This document shows, in pieces, positions 49,021 to 57,822 of a stretch of 64,000 nt of DNA. The notes under the pieces were generated by a model, which saw nothing but the letters and a program-made list of their open reading frames with translations, did no database searches and was not told the DNA's origin. The position numbers were made by a program, and so were the translations under genes. Origin of the DNA: an uncultured Acetobacteraceae bacterium (GTDB taxonomy: Bacteria; Pseudomonadota; Alphaproteobacteria; Acetobacterales; Acetobacteraceae); assembly GCA_903924985.1 (NCBI GenBank), contig CAIYDT010000107.1, forward strand, positions 1 through 64,000, written 5' to 3'. Positions within the stretch are counted from its first letter, which is position 1; every line of letters starts with the position of its first letter.

Positions 49021-50078
49021 CGTGTTGGATAATCCGTATATCCCTCCGCCCCGCCGCCATAAAACGTCGAACGGTCGTAACGGGCGAACGGCACACGATC
49101 TCGCAGTCTTTCCACCAAATCCGGATTCGAAATGTACGCCCGCCCGAACGCCACGGCATCCGCAACGCCGTCTACCAGCGCTGCGTCCGCCTTCGCCCGA
49201 TCGAAGCCCCCAGCCGCGATCAGCGGTCCGTGCCACAGAGGCCGGAACAACGCCGCCGCTGACGGCGCGTCTGGGTCCGCATCGGTATTCCCGCTGACCC
49301 GGGGTTCGATCAAATGCAAAAATGCCAACCCCAGCGGGTCCAACGCACGAATGGCGGCGCCATACGTCGCCTCGGGATCGCTGTCTCCGCCGTCATTGGC
49401 GAATCCGAACGGGGAGAACCGGATGCCCACCCGATCCGTGCCCCAGACGCTGGTGACGGCGGTCACAACCTCCAGCATAAACCGCAGCCGTTCCCCGCCG
49501 TATTCATCCGTGCGGTGGTTGGCCTTATCGGTCAGGAATTGTTCGATCAGGTATCCGTTGGCACCATGCAGTTCGATTCCGTCGAACCCCGCTGCCATCG
49601 CGTTCGCCGCGCCGATCCGGTAATCCTCGACGACCCCAGGGATCTCCTCCAGTGTCAAAGCATGCGGCACCGGCGGTTGCCGCGGCCCGTCCGGCAGCCG
49701 CACCGGTAACGATGGCTTCACCGCCGAGGCGCTGATCGGCAGTTGTCCCCCCAGCAAACTGGGATGCGACCGCCGTCCCGCGTGCCAAAGCTGCAACACA
49801 ATCTGCCCGCCCGCCGCATGCACCGCATCCGTCACCAGCCGCCACCCCGCCACCTGCTCGGCGGAATGGCACCCAGGCGTTCCCTCATACCCCTTGCCGC
49901 GCGGGGACACCTGCGACGCCTCCGCGATAATCAGTCCTGCCGAGGCGCGCTGTGCGTAATGCAGCGCGTTCAACGCCGTCGGCGCATCGCCCGCCCCCGC
50001 GCGCTGGCGGGTCAGCGGCGCCATCACGACGCGGTTGCGCAGCGTCAGCGCGCCGAGGCGAATGGGGGTGAACAGCAT
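49002..50078 (-). CDS. Alkene reductase (Old Yellow Enzyme family)
   Basis: MLFTPIRLGALTLRNRVVMAPLTRQRAGAGDAPT, LWHAGRRSHPSLLGG, FDGIELHGANGYLIEQFLTDKANHRTDEYGG. Confidence 0.94.
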   Translation of the reverse strand: MLFTPIRLGALTLRNRVVMAPLTRQRAGAGDAPTALNALHYAQRASAGLIIAEASQVSPRGKGYEGTPGCHSAEQVAGWRLVTDAVHAAGGQIVLQLWHAGRRSHPSLLGGQLPISASAVKPSLPVRLPDGPRQPPVPHALTLEEIPGVVEDYRIGAANAMAAGFDGIELHGANGYLIEQFLTDKANHRTDEYGGERLRFMLEVVTAVTSVWGTDRVGIRFSPFGFANDGGDSDPEATYGAAIRALDPLGLAFLHLIEPRVSGNTDADPDAPSAAALFRPLWHGPLIAAGGFDRAKADAALVDGVADAVAFGRAYISNPDLVERLRDRVPFARYDRSTFYGGGAEGYTDYPTRRHGRA

Positions 50079-50135
50079 TGCGACTCCTGAAATCCGTGAT
50101 TGACACGCCGCACCGCGGCATGACACCGTGGCCCC

Positions 50136-50228
50136 ATGCTGAGCGTGCTTTCCTCCATCGCCAACCGACGCCGTCGCCTTGTCAAGGCGCGGACGGGTAT
50201 GCGCGGCTGGAGCAGCGGGGCCATATAA
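50136..50228 (+). CDS. Putative Arg-rich leader peptide of an argD attenuator
   Basis: 30 codons, MLSVLSSIANRRRRLVKARTGMRGWSSGAI*; consecutive Arg codons CGA CGC CGT CGC at positions 11-14, 98 nt upstream of the argD start, terminator in between. No strong Shine-Dalgarno seen. Confidence 0.45.
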   Translation: MLSVLSSIANRRRRLVKARTGMRGWSSGAI

Positions 50229-50260
50229 AGCCCAGTTTCAGCCAACCGACTACCCCAACC

Positions 50261-50289
50261 CCCGCCAGCGCACCGCCGGCGGGTTTTTT
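50261..50289 (+). terminator. Intrinsic terminator in the argD leader
   Basis: cccgcc-agcgcaccgcc-ggcggg followed by TTTTTT (50284-50289), upstream of ATG 50326. Confidence 0.7.
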
Positions 50290-50325
50290 CGTTTGCGGGG
50301 CTTGGTATAACTGGAGTCACCGGCC

Positions 50326-51498
50326 ATGATACCCGCGTTGTTACCCAATTTTATCCGCGCCGACCTGCCCTTCTCCCACGGGGAGGGTGCCTGGCTATGG
50401 ACCGAGGACGGAAGAAAATTCCTCGATTTCGGGGCTGGCATTGCCACGAGTTCGATCGGTCATGCCCACCCGCATCTGGTCGCCACGATCGCCAGGCAGG
50501 CGTCGATGGTGATGCACGTGTCAAACCTTTATCGCATCCCGCAGGCCGAACGCCTAGCACAAAGGCTGGTGAACATGTCGTTCGCCGACAGCGTGTTCTT
50601 CTGCAACTCCGGCGCGGAGGCAAACGAAGGCATGATCAAAATGATGCGCAAAGCCATGTCCGCCACGGGCCGGGAGGAACGCACGCGCATCATCTGCTTC
50701 GAGGGTGCATTCCACGGCCGCACCCTCGGTACCCTGGCGGCCGGCAGCAACGAGAACTACCGCAAGGGCTTCGGTCCGGTGCCGGGGGGATTTGACCACG
50801 TACCGCTGAACAACATGAACGCCGTGCGCGCCGCGATAACACCTGAGACATGCGGCATCATCGTCGAGCTCATCCAGGGCGACGGCGGTGTCCGCAAGGC
50901 CGACCTCCGGTTTCTGCGGGACCTGCGCGCGGTCTGCGACGAATACGGCATCTTGCTTGGATTGGACGAGGTGCAAACCGGTATGGGCCGCACCGGCAAG
51001 ATGTTCGCCCATGAATGGGCGGGCATCGCACCGGATGTCATGGCGCTGGCGAAAGGCATCGGCGGAGGGTTTCCCCTCGGTGCGGTGCTGGCCACCGAAG
51101 CGGCAGCCAAACATTTGACCCCCGGCACGCACGGCACCACGTACGGCGGCAACCCGTTGGCCTGCGCCGCGGGCAATGCCGTGCTGGATGTGATAAGCGC
51201 CCCGGGTTTTCTGGAAAACGTCGACCGCAAGTCGAAACGGTTGCGCGCCGGCCTTGAAGCCATTGCACACGCAAACCCCCATGTCTTCACCGAAGTACGC
51301 GGCGACGGTCTGCTGCTGGGCTTACAATGCGTGCCACCGCAAGCCGATGTGCAAAACGCCTGCGTTGCGGAGGGGCTTCTGACGCTCCCCGCCAGCGAAA
51401 ACGTGCTGCGCCTGACCCCGCCACTGATCGTCACCGACGATCAGTGCGATCGGGCCTGCGAAATGATCAGCTCCGCTTGCGCACCATGGAGGCAATAA
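50326..51498 (+). CDS. argD: Acetylornithine aminotransferase
   Basis: GAWLWTEDGRKFLDFGAGIATSSIGHAHP, VFFCNSGAEANEGMIKMMRK, FHGRTLGTLAAG, GLDEVQTGMGRTGKMFAHEWAGIAPDVMALAKGIGGGFPLGA. Confidence 0.94.
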   Translation: MIPALLPNFIRADLPFSHGEGAWLWTEDGRKFLDFGAGIATSSIGHAHPHLVATIARQASMVMHVSNLYRIPQAERLAQRLVNMSFADSVFFCNSGAEANEGMIKMMRKAMSATGREERTRIICFEGAFHGRTLGTLAAGSNENYRKGFGPVPGGFDHVPLNNMNAVRAAITPETCGIIVELIQGDGGVRKADLRFLRDLRAVCDEYGILLGLDEVQTGMGRTGKMFAHEWAGIAPDVMALAKGIGGGFPLGAVLATEAAAKHLTPGTHGTTYGGNPLACAAGNAVLDVISAPGFLENVDRKSKRLRAGLEAIAHANPHVFTEVRGDGLLLGLQCVPPQADVQNACVAEGLLTLPASENVLRLTPPLIVTDDQCDRACEMISSACAPWRQ

Positions 51499-51682
51499 CC
51501 CCCTGAGGCCGGCCCGAGGCCTGGGCCCGTTCGCGGTCCTGGGTCTCGATAGCGGCGCGGCCGTTTTCTTCGCCGTCCAAACCCTCCAGGACCGAGGTCA
51601 AAACCTTGCGGTTGGAGCTTTGGCTGCCGTCGGCATAGACGATGTCGAACAGGGCGAATGTGCTCTCTGAGCGGCGTTTCAT
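51467..51682 (-). CDS. Small conserved protein of the cspA cluster (71 aa)
   Basis: MKRRSESTFALFDIVYADGSQSSNRKVLTSVLEGLDGEENGRAAIETQDRERAQASGRPQGVIASMVRKRS; ATGA-coupled to the upstream 56-aa ORF. Confidence 0.65.
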   Translation of the reverse strand: MKRRSESTFALFDIVYADGSQSSNRKVLTSVLEGLDGEENGRAAIETQDRERAQASGRPQGVIASMVRKRS

Positions 51683-51849
51683 GCGGGTTCTCCTGCCGGC
51701 TCGCCGGCATCTGGCGAAGGCGAACCGTCGGGTTCCGTCTTGCGCTTCTGCGCGGCTTCCTCGCGTTCCCGCAATTTGGCGTCTTTTTTCGCCTGCTTAT
51801 TACGGTCGCGTTCGGCGCGCTGCTGGTTGTAATTCGGTTTGAATGCCAT
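51679..51849 (-). CDS. Small charged protein of the cspA cluster (56 aa; absent from the supplied ORF track)
   Basis: MAFKPNYNQQRAERDRNKQAKKDAKLREREEAAQKRKTEPDGSPSPDAGEPAGEPA*, read from the minus strand; stop overlaps next start (ATGA). Confidence 0.7.
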   Translation of the reverse strand: MAFKPNYNQQRAERDRNKQAKKDAKLREREEAAQKRKTEPDGSPSPDAGEPAGEPA

Positions 51850-51867
51850 CGAAGCCTCCTGTCTCGT

Positions 51868-52080
51868 TTAAGAACCCAGGATGCCAGCCCGAGCGATCAG
51901 GCGGCTTTCGGACAGGACCCGTTCGTGTCCGTCTGTCGCGTGCTTCACGCGGTACTGCAGTTCCCGGTTTTCGCTCGGCATCTGCCGCTGAATTTTATAT
52001 TTTCCGTAAGGGACATTGGTATCGCCGGCACCCGGCACGAAGTCGACTGTTTGACCGACCGCGAACTTATACTGGGCCAT
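51868..52080 (-). CDS. Small conserved protein of the cspA cluster (70 aa)
   Basis: MAQYKFAVGQTVDFVPGAGDTNVPYGKYKIQRQMPSENRELQYRVKHATDGHERVLSESRLIARAGILGS. Confidence 0.75.
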   Translation of the reverse strand: MAQYKFAVGQTVDFVPGAGDTNVPYGKYKIQRQMPSENRELQYRVKHATDGHERVLSESRLIARAGILGS

Positions 52081-52134
52081 CGTGTCCTCCTGGTTGGGAA
52101 CCGGTGCCGCTTTGGGCGGCACCGAAACCGAAAA

Positions 52135-52341
52135 TCAGGCCGCCTTCAGATTGATCGCCGAAGTCTTGCCCTGCTGGCCCTTTTCCAGATCGAAAGACAG
52201 CTTCTGCCCTTCGTTCAGGCTGCCCATGCCGGACCGCTCCACGGCGGAAATGTGCACGAACACATCCTTGGAGCCATCGTCGGGCTGGATGAAGCCGAAG
52301 CCCTTTTGCGCGTTGAACCACTTAACGGTGCCAGTTGACAT
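52135..52341 (-). CDS. Cold-shock protein (CspA family)
   Basis: [41 protein letters not shown]1/RNP2 motifs. Confidence 0.97.
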   Translation of the reverse strand: MSTGTVKWFNAQKGFGFIQPDDGSKDVFVHISAVERSGMGSLNEGQKLSFDLEKGQQGKTSAINLKAA

Positions 52342-52527
52342 CGTGTTTCTCCATAGTCAGTCGGCGACCCACGAGGTGTGGGCCGAAATGCTTCTCAATT
52401 TGGGGCACCGGGAAATGCGACGAGGCCGCAAAGGAGGGTACAATCGGCCCAGGCTGAAAAACGCCGCGACCCGCATATGGTCGTGTGACCTACGTATTGC
52501 AAGCTAATTCGTACCCACATGTTTTCC

Positions 52528-52574
52528 CCGCTCCTCGTCATCCTCGGGTCAAGCCCGAGGATGACGAGGAGCGG
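52528..52574. terminator. Intergenic palindrome copy C (21-bp stem)
   Basis: ccgctcctcgtcatcctcggg-tcaag-cccgaggatgacgaggagcgg, fully complementary. Confidence 0.75.
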
Positions 52575-52587
52575 TATCGAGGGAAGT

Positions 52588-54087
52588 TCAGTTCCGCGTG
52601 GTTTGATGCCGTGGGCTCAACCGAGCCGGAATGCAGGACGCGATGACCAGCGTTATCAACGAGAAAGCCAGCGCCAACAGATAGGCGTTGTGTAGCGACG
52701 CGGCCATTACCTCCGTCAGATGCGCGACCTGATCACCGGGCATGGAGGCTCGGGTGGCGGCGTCCATCAGCTTGTCCACTTCCCGTGGTGCAGCCGGGTC
52801 CATCCCCAGCATGGTGGCGTTCAGCACCGCGCCGCAGCCCGCCGCGCCCGCCGCCTGGCCCACGAATCGGAGGAACATGCTGGACGACGTCGCAGCCCCG
52901 CGTTGCCGCCACGGGACGGAGGCCTGGATGGCGACGATAAACACCGTGTTGCAGAAGCCCATGCCGATGCCCATCACGAAGGACGCGACGGATGCCCAAA
53001 TTGGCCCATCCGCCGGGCTGAGCAGCGTCAGCATGAAACAGCCCAGCGCCAGCGCCACCGCGCCGATGACCGCGACCAGCCGGTAGGACGTGCGGACCAT
53101 GATGCGCCCGCCGATGATGCTGGCAATCGCCCAACTGACCGACATGGCGCCCAGCACCAGCCCGCCGGCAATGGCTGAGTATCCCATCGCGCCCTGCACG
53201 TAGGACGGCAGGAACGCCGACACCCCCATCATCGTCGCTCCGGTTCCCCAGCTTCCCAGACTGCCGGTGACAATGATGCGGTTGCGCCAAAGCTCCAGCG
53301 GCAGCATCGGCTCCCGGACACGTGCCTCGTGCACCAGCAGCGCGATCAGCGCGACGCCACCAATAATAGACACCGTCCACGACGTGGTACGCCCCAGGCT
53401 GCCGCCCTGCACCAGTGCCAGCATGAGGCCCCCGAACGCGACAAGCAGCAGCAGCGATCCCAGCCAATCGATCTGGTGCTGGCGATGCTGTACGCGCTCC
53501 TTCAGGAACAGAGTGATCATGACGATGGCGGCGGCGCCGATCGGCAGGTTCACCCAGAACACCACCCGCCAGCTGATATGCTGGATCAAAAAGGCGCCCA
53601 TCGACGGGCCGACAACCGCCGAGACCCCGAACACACTGGACACCAATCCCTGGATCTTGGCCCGTTCGGTAGGGGTGTAGATGTCGCCCAAAATCGTCGC
53701 CGCGATCGGCTGGATGGCGCCGGCCCCGAATCCCTCGATGGCTCGGAAGAAGACCAAAGACGGCATGTCCCACGCCAGGCCGCACAAGGTGGAGCCGGTC
53801 AGGAACAGCCCCGCGCCCAGGAAGAAGACCGGCTTGCGGCCATACAGATCGGCCAGCCGCCCGTAGACCGGGATGCTGACCGCCTGGGTCAGCAGGAAGA
53901 TGGTGAACACCCAGCTGAACAGGTTGAACCCGCCAAGCTCGCCGACAATCGTGGGAATGGTGGTGGCGACGATGGTGCTTTCGACCGCAGCCATGAAGGT
54001 CGCCATCAGACAGGCGGCGAGCACCAGCGTGCGGCCGGGCGTGCCTTCGCGCACCTCCGGTGCCGCGAGCGTTCCGTCGTTCGGCAT
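52588..54087 (-). CDS. MFS multidrug efflux transporter (DHA2, EmrB/QacA type)
   Basis: LVLAACLMATFMAAVESTIVATTIPTIVGELGGFNLFSWVFTIFLLTQAVSIPVYGRLADLYGRKPVF: 14-TM DHA2 signature. Confidence 0.95.
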   Translation of the reverse strand: MPNDGTLAAPEVREGTPGRTLVLAACLMATFMAAVESTIVATTIPTIVGELGGFNLFSWVFTIFLLTQAVSIPVYGRLADLYGRKPVFFLGAGLFLTGSTLCGLAWDMPSLVFFRAIEGFGAGAIQPIAATILGDIYTPTERAKIQGLVSSVFGVSAVVGPSMGAFLIQHISWRVVFWVNLPIGAAAIVMITLFLKERVQHRQHQIDWLGSLLLLVAFGGLMLALVQGGSLGRTTSWTVSIIGGVALIALLVHEARVREPMLPLELWRNRIIVTGSLGSWGTGATMMGVSAFLPSYVQGAMGYSAIAGGLVLGAMSVSWAIASIIGGRIMVRTSYRLVAVIGAVALALGCFMLTLLSPADGPIWASVASFVMGIGMGFCNTVFIVAIQASVPWRQRGAATSSSMFLRFVGQAAGAAGCGAVLNATMLGMDPAAPREVDKLMDAATRASMPGDQVAHLTEVMAASLHNAYLLALAFSLITLVIASCIPARLSPRHQTTRN

Positions 54088-54208
54088 GGTTTGGGTGGTC
54101 CTCCTGCCGGAAGTTCTGTCATTGGGTGCCCCTGGTGGCAACCGCGTGCGGCTTCACCCCTGCCATGACACGCGCTAGCATCGCCGCATTCACGATGGAG
54201 ACGCATCC

Positions 54209-55093
54209 ATGAGCCTCAGCATCCGCCCTTTGACCCCGAATTTCGTGGGCGAGGTCTCCGGCATCGACCTGACCCAGCCGGTTACCCGCGAACAGGTCGC
54301 GGCGATCGAGGCCGGCATGGATCGCTATGCCGTGCTGGTCTACCACGACCAGCGCTTCACCGATGAGCAGCAGAAGGCGTTCAGCCAGAACTTTGGCGCG
54401 CTGGAGCACACCGCCGGGGGCAACATCGTCAAGCCGCAGGAGAAGCGGCTGGACCCGTACATGGCCGATGTGTCCAACCTCGGCATCGATCACAAGCCGC
54501 TGGCGCGCGACGACCGGAAGCGGATGTTCAATTTGGGTAACCAGCTCTGGCATTCGGACAGCTCGTTCCGGGCGGTGCCGGCGAAATACTCATTGCTGTC
54601 AGGCAGGATCACGGTGGGGAAGGGGGGCCAGACGCAGTTTTGCGACATGCGCGCTGCCTACGATGCGCTGGATGGCGCGACGAAAACTGAAATCGAGGAC
54701 CTCATTTGTGAGCACTCCCTGATTTACTCCCGTGGCCTGCTCGGTTTCGACGACCTGACGTCGGAGGAGTTGGCGATGTTCCGGCCGGTCCGCCAAAAGC
54801 TGGTGCGGGTGCACCCGGTGACCGGGCGGAAGTCGCTGTATCTGTCATCGCACGCTGGCAAAATTCCGGGCTGGCCGGTGCCGGAGGCGCGCGCCTTCCT
54901 GCGCGATCTGACGGAGCATGCGACGCAGCCGCAATTCTTCTATTCCCACTCCTGGCAGCAGTACGATTTCGTGATGTGGGACAACCGCACCACGCTGCAT
55001 CGCGTGACCCGCTTCGACAACAACCAGATCCGCGACATGCGGCGAACGACGATTGCCGGCGATAGCGAGACGGTGGCGCAGCTGGCGGCCTAG
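54209..55093 (+). CDS. TauD/TfdA family Fe(II)/2-oxoglutarate dioxygenase
   Basis: MSLSIRPLTPNFVGEVSGIDLTQPV, WHSDSSFRAVPAKYSLL, FVMWDNRTTLHRVTRFDNNQIRDMRRTTIAGDS. Confidence 0.94.
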   Translation: MSLSIRPLTPNFVGEVSGIDLTQPVTREQVAAIEAGMDRYAVLVYHDQRFTDEQQKAFSQNFGALEHTAGGNIVKPQEKRLDPYMADVSNLGIDHKPLARDDRKRMFNLGNQLWHSDSSFRAVPAKYSLLSGRITVGKGGQTQFCDMRAAYDALDGATKTEIEDLICEHSLIYSRGLLGFDDLTSEELAMFRPVRQKLVRVHPVTGRKSLYLSSHAGKIPGWPVPEARAFLRDLTEHATQPQFFYSHSWQQYDFVMWDNRTTLHRVTRFDNNQIRDMRRTTIAGDSETVAQLAA

Positions 55094-55094
55094 C

Positions 55095-55559
55095 CTACCG
55101 GTCGATGAATTTCCGAAACTCGCGCAGCACCAAGAGCCAACGGTCCAGGTTGTTCGCCATGGCCTCGGTGGTGCCGCCGTGTTCCATATCCATGTCCATC
55201 TCGATCCAGGGATCGTTTTCTCCATCCTGATACACGCGCCCGAAGCGCTTGGTGCGGTTCCAGTTCGCGACCGTCGATGCCTGCATCGAACCTTTCATCG
55301 CGAAGCCGGAGGCGAATTGGATCGATTTGCAACGCGGCTTGCCGCCGCACTCGTAGAAATAGACGCTGAATTTCGTGCCTTCGTAGGTGCTTTTGACGAG
55401 CGGATCGCCATCCTTGTCGGTCGTGATCTCTGTCTGGAAGCCCTTGGCTTGCAGGGACTTGGCGACTTCCTGGACGGTGACACCACCGTCGGGGAGGTAG
55501 CCGGCCAAAGCGCTGAGCGGCAGCATGGCCGCTATCAGAAAAATCCAAATCCGTCCCAT
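55095..55559 (-). CDS. Secreted YbjN-domain-like protein
   Basis: Signal MGRIWIFLIAAMLPLSALA; VTVQEVAKSLQAKGFQTEITTDKDGDPLVKSTYEGTKFSVYFYECGGKPRCKSIQFASGF. Confidence 0.75.
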   Translation of the reverse strand: MGRIWIFLIAAMLPLSALAGYLPDGGVTVQEVAKSLQAKGFQTEITTDKDGDPLVKSTYEGTKFSVYFYECGGKPRCKSIQFASGFAMKGSMQASTVANWNRTKRFGRVYQDGENDPWIEMDMDMEHGGTTEAMANNLDRWLLVLREFRKFIDR

Positions 55560-55580
55560 CGCGATTACCCCTTGTTTGCC

Positions 55581-56115
55581 TACTGACGATCGTTGTTCAG
55601 CTTATTCCAGTCCGTCACGTATTGTTCCCGCAGATTGGCATAATCGTCCATGTTGGGATAGCACGGTTTCATCGCCCGCATGTCGCTCCCATCCGGCAGC
55701 GGTCACCTCGGCGATCTGGTGGCCTTTCCATTTTGGGTCGGTCAGGTCCCACCTGGTTTTTGGCGGATCGTTCACCGGTTCGGTGTTGCAGGCGATGCAC
55801 CAGCCGGTCGCGGTACATGCCGTGCAACGAGAAGGTATTGGTATTCGCGAACCGCGACATCGCCCAACTGACCAGGAAAAGCCCCGCCACCAACAGAACG
55901 ATCGGCAGGGGGGAGGTGCGATCCAGCATGTGGTAGCGATCGATCCAATCGACCCGTGGCTGGCCGGTCGTGGGGCGCAGCGCGACCAGCAGCATGTTCG
56001 TTGCGATCGACAAGCCGCAGGCAGTGGCAGGGTGAATGCGACCGGCGCCAGCTTGGTTGCCAAAGCGACCGTCGCCCGTGGCGTCCAGGTTGCCAGACGC
56101 CCTCGGCTGTTTCAC
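55581..56115 (-). pseudogene. Frameshifted remnant of a membrane/patatin-related protein
   Basis: GLSIATNMLLVALRPTTGQPRVDWIDRYHMLDRTSPLPIVLLVAGLFLVSWAMSRFANTNTFSLHGMYRDRLVHRL in one frame; C-terminal KPCYPNMDDYANLREQYVTDWNKLNNDRQ* in another. Confidence 0.45.
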
Positions 56116-56145
56116 CCTTCGCCATCATCGAAGGAGGAAGCTGTT

Positions 56146-57198
56146 ATGACTGAGAACCCGCGTTGGAAACGTCGCCCGGAAGGCTCCACCTGGGGCGATT
56201 TTGGGCCTGACGATCAACTGGGGCGCCTGAACCTCGTGACAGCGGAGAAAGTGCTGCAAGGCGTCGCTGAGGTGAAGGTGGGCAAGAATTTCTGCCTGTC
56301 GCTGCCGCTGGACTACCCCGGCGGCAACGTTATCAACCCCCGCCGCAACCCGCCGGTGCTGACGCCGACCCAGCGGCCGGGTGCGCCCAACATGAACTAC
56401 CCGCTACGCTGCGACGATCCCACCGCGCTGGACGTGGTGTGCGACGATCAGGTGCTGCTGACGCTGCAATACTCCACCCAATGGGACTCTCTTTCCCACG
56501 TCGGGCAGATGTTCGACACCCAGGGCGATGGGGTCATGCGCGACGTCTTCTACAACGGCTACCGAGCTGGGACGGACATTATTGGGCCGGTGACCTTCGA
56601 CGCGAAGGGCAACCAGACCGCGACCAACCAGCAGTCCGGTGCGCGCAAGCTGGGCATCGAGAATATGGCGGTGTCCTGCGTCCAGGGCAGGGCGGTGATG
56701 ATCGACCTGGAGGCGCATTTCGGCCGCTCCGGTCACATCGTCGGATACGAAGACCTGATGATGGTGCTGGACAAGGACAAGGTGGTGGTGGAGCCCGGCG
56801 ATTTCGTCTGCATCCGCACAGGCTTCGCGCAACTGCTGCTGGACATGAAGAAGCAGCCGGACCCGAAGGTGCTGTTTTCCACGACGTCGTCCTTCGACGG
56901 GCGGGATCAGCGGCTGCTGCAATGGATCACCGATAGCGGCGCGGTGGCACTGCTGGCCGACAATTACGCGGTCGAGTGCACCCCGTCCCGCCCCTGCCTG
57001 GACGATTTCTGCGCCACCCTGCCGCTGCACGCCCACTGCCTGTTCAAGCTCGGGTGCTACCTGGGGGAGATGTGGTACCACACCGCGTTGGCCGACTGGC
57101 TGCGCGCCAACGGCCGCAACCGCTTCCTGCTGACCGCGCCACCCCTGCGGCTCCCGGGTGCGGTTGGGTCGCCGGCGACACCGGTGGCTACGGTGTAG
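56146..57198 (+). CDS. Cyclase family protein (kynurenine formamidase-like metal-dependent hydrolase)
   Basis: STQWDSLSHVGQMF, GIENMAVSCVQGRAVMIDLEAHFG, VEPGDFVCIRTGF, PLHAHCLFKLGCYLGEMWYHTALAD; AAGGAGGAAG upstream of ATG. Confidence 0.88.
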   Translation: MTENPRWKRRPEGSTWGDFGPDDQLGRLNLVTAEKVLQGVAEVKVGKNFCLSLPLDYPGGNVINPRRNPPVLTPTQRPGAPNMNYPLRCDDPTALDVVCDDQVLLTLQYSTQWDSLSHVGQMFDTQGDGVMRDVFYNGYRAGTDIIGPVTFDAKGNQTATNQQSGARKLGIENMAVSCVQGRAVMIDLEAHFGRSGHIVGYEDLMMVLDKDKVVVEPGDFVCIRTGFAQLLLDMKKQPDPKVLFSTTSSFDGRDQRLLQWITDSGAVALLADNYAVECTPSRPCLDDFCATLPLHAHCLFKLGCYLGEMWYHTALADWLRANGRNRFLLTAPPLRLPGAVGSPATPVATV

Positions 57199-57805
57199 CC
57201 AGCTCTTTCGTTTTCGCCCGCAGGCTGTCGATCAGGGCCGTGGCCCCGCCCTCCGACAGCAGGCGGCGAAAGTCGGAGCGTTGCACGGCTACCCGGCTGA
57301 CGCTGCCGTCGGCCAGCACGTCTACCACCCGCCAGGTCCCGCCGGAGGCGCGCACGACGTAGTCCAGCCCTTGCGATTCGCCGGCGGTCGAAATGATCCG
57401 GGTTTGCACGACTTGCTCGTCGTTGGTGACATTGCGGGTGTCCGGCCGCACCTCGAACCGTTGGTCTTCGAAGTCGTCGAAGCTGTGGACATAGGACGCG
57501 ATCGTGTAGTCACGGAAAGCCACCCGCAGCGCATCCTGTTCCGCGGGCTTGAGTGTCGCGAACCCGCTGCCCGCCGACGCACGCAGAATCGCGCCCAAAT
57601 CGAAGCTTTGGTCGATGACGGGCGCCAGGGTGTCGACCCGGTGGGCGAAAGATTCGGCTTTGCCCTGCTTCATGATGGTCAGCAGTCCATCGATCAAAGC
57701 CCGCACCGGAGCCAGGACGGCCGGGTCTGCCGCGGCCCACGACCGAGCCGGCAAAACGATGAGGCTTAGGGCGGTCAGACAAGAGCGGCGGCTAAAAAAG
57801 CGCAT
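57188..57805 (-). CDS. MlaC/Ttg2D-like (HpnM-type) ABC transporter auxiliary protein
   Basis: Signal MRFFSRRSCLTALSLIVLPARSWA; RVDTLAPVIDQSFDLGAILRASAGSGFATL...FRDYTIASYVHSFDDFEDQRFEV...WRVVDVLADGSVSRVAVQRSDFR. Confidence 0.85.
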   Translation of the reverse strand: MRFFSRRSCLTALSLIVLPARSWAAADPAVLAPVRALIDGLLTIMKQGKAESFAHRVDTLAPVIDQSFDLGAILRASAGSGFATLKPAEQDALRVAFRDYTIASYVHSFDDFEDQRFEVRPDTRNVTNDEQVVQTRIISTAGESQGLDYVVRASGGTWRVVDVLADGSVSRVAVQRSDFRRLLSEGGATALIDSLRAKTKELATP

Positions 57806-57822
57806 GCGGTGATCCTTGTCAC

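Noticed and set aside
50045-50320. Minus 91-aa ORF and plus 83-aa ORF (50078..50329) across the argD leader
   Set aside because: Compositionally biased frames without family signal; the Arg-rich ORF plus terminator explains the region better, and argD begins inside the plus ORF.
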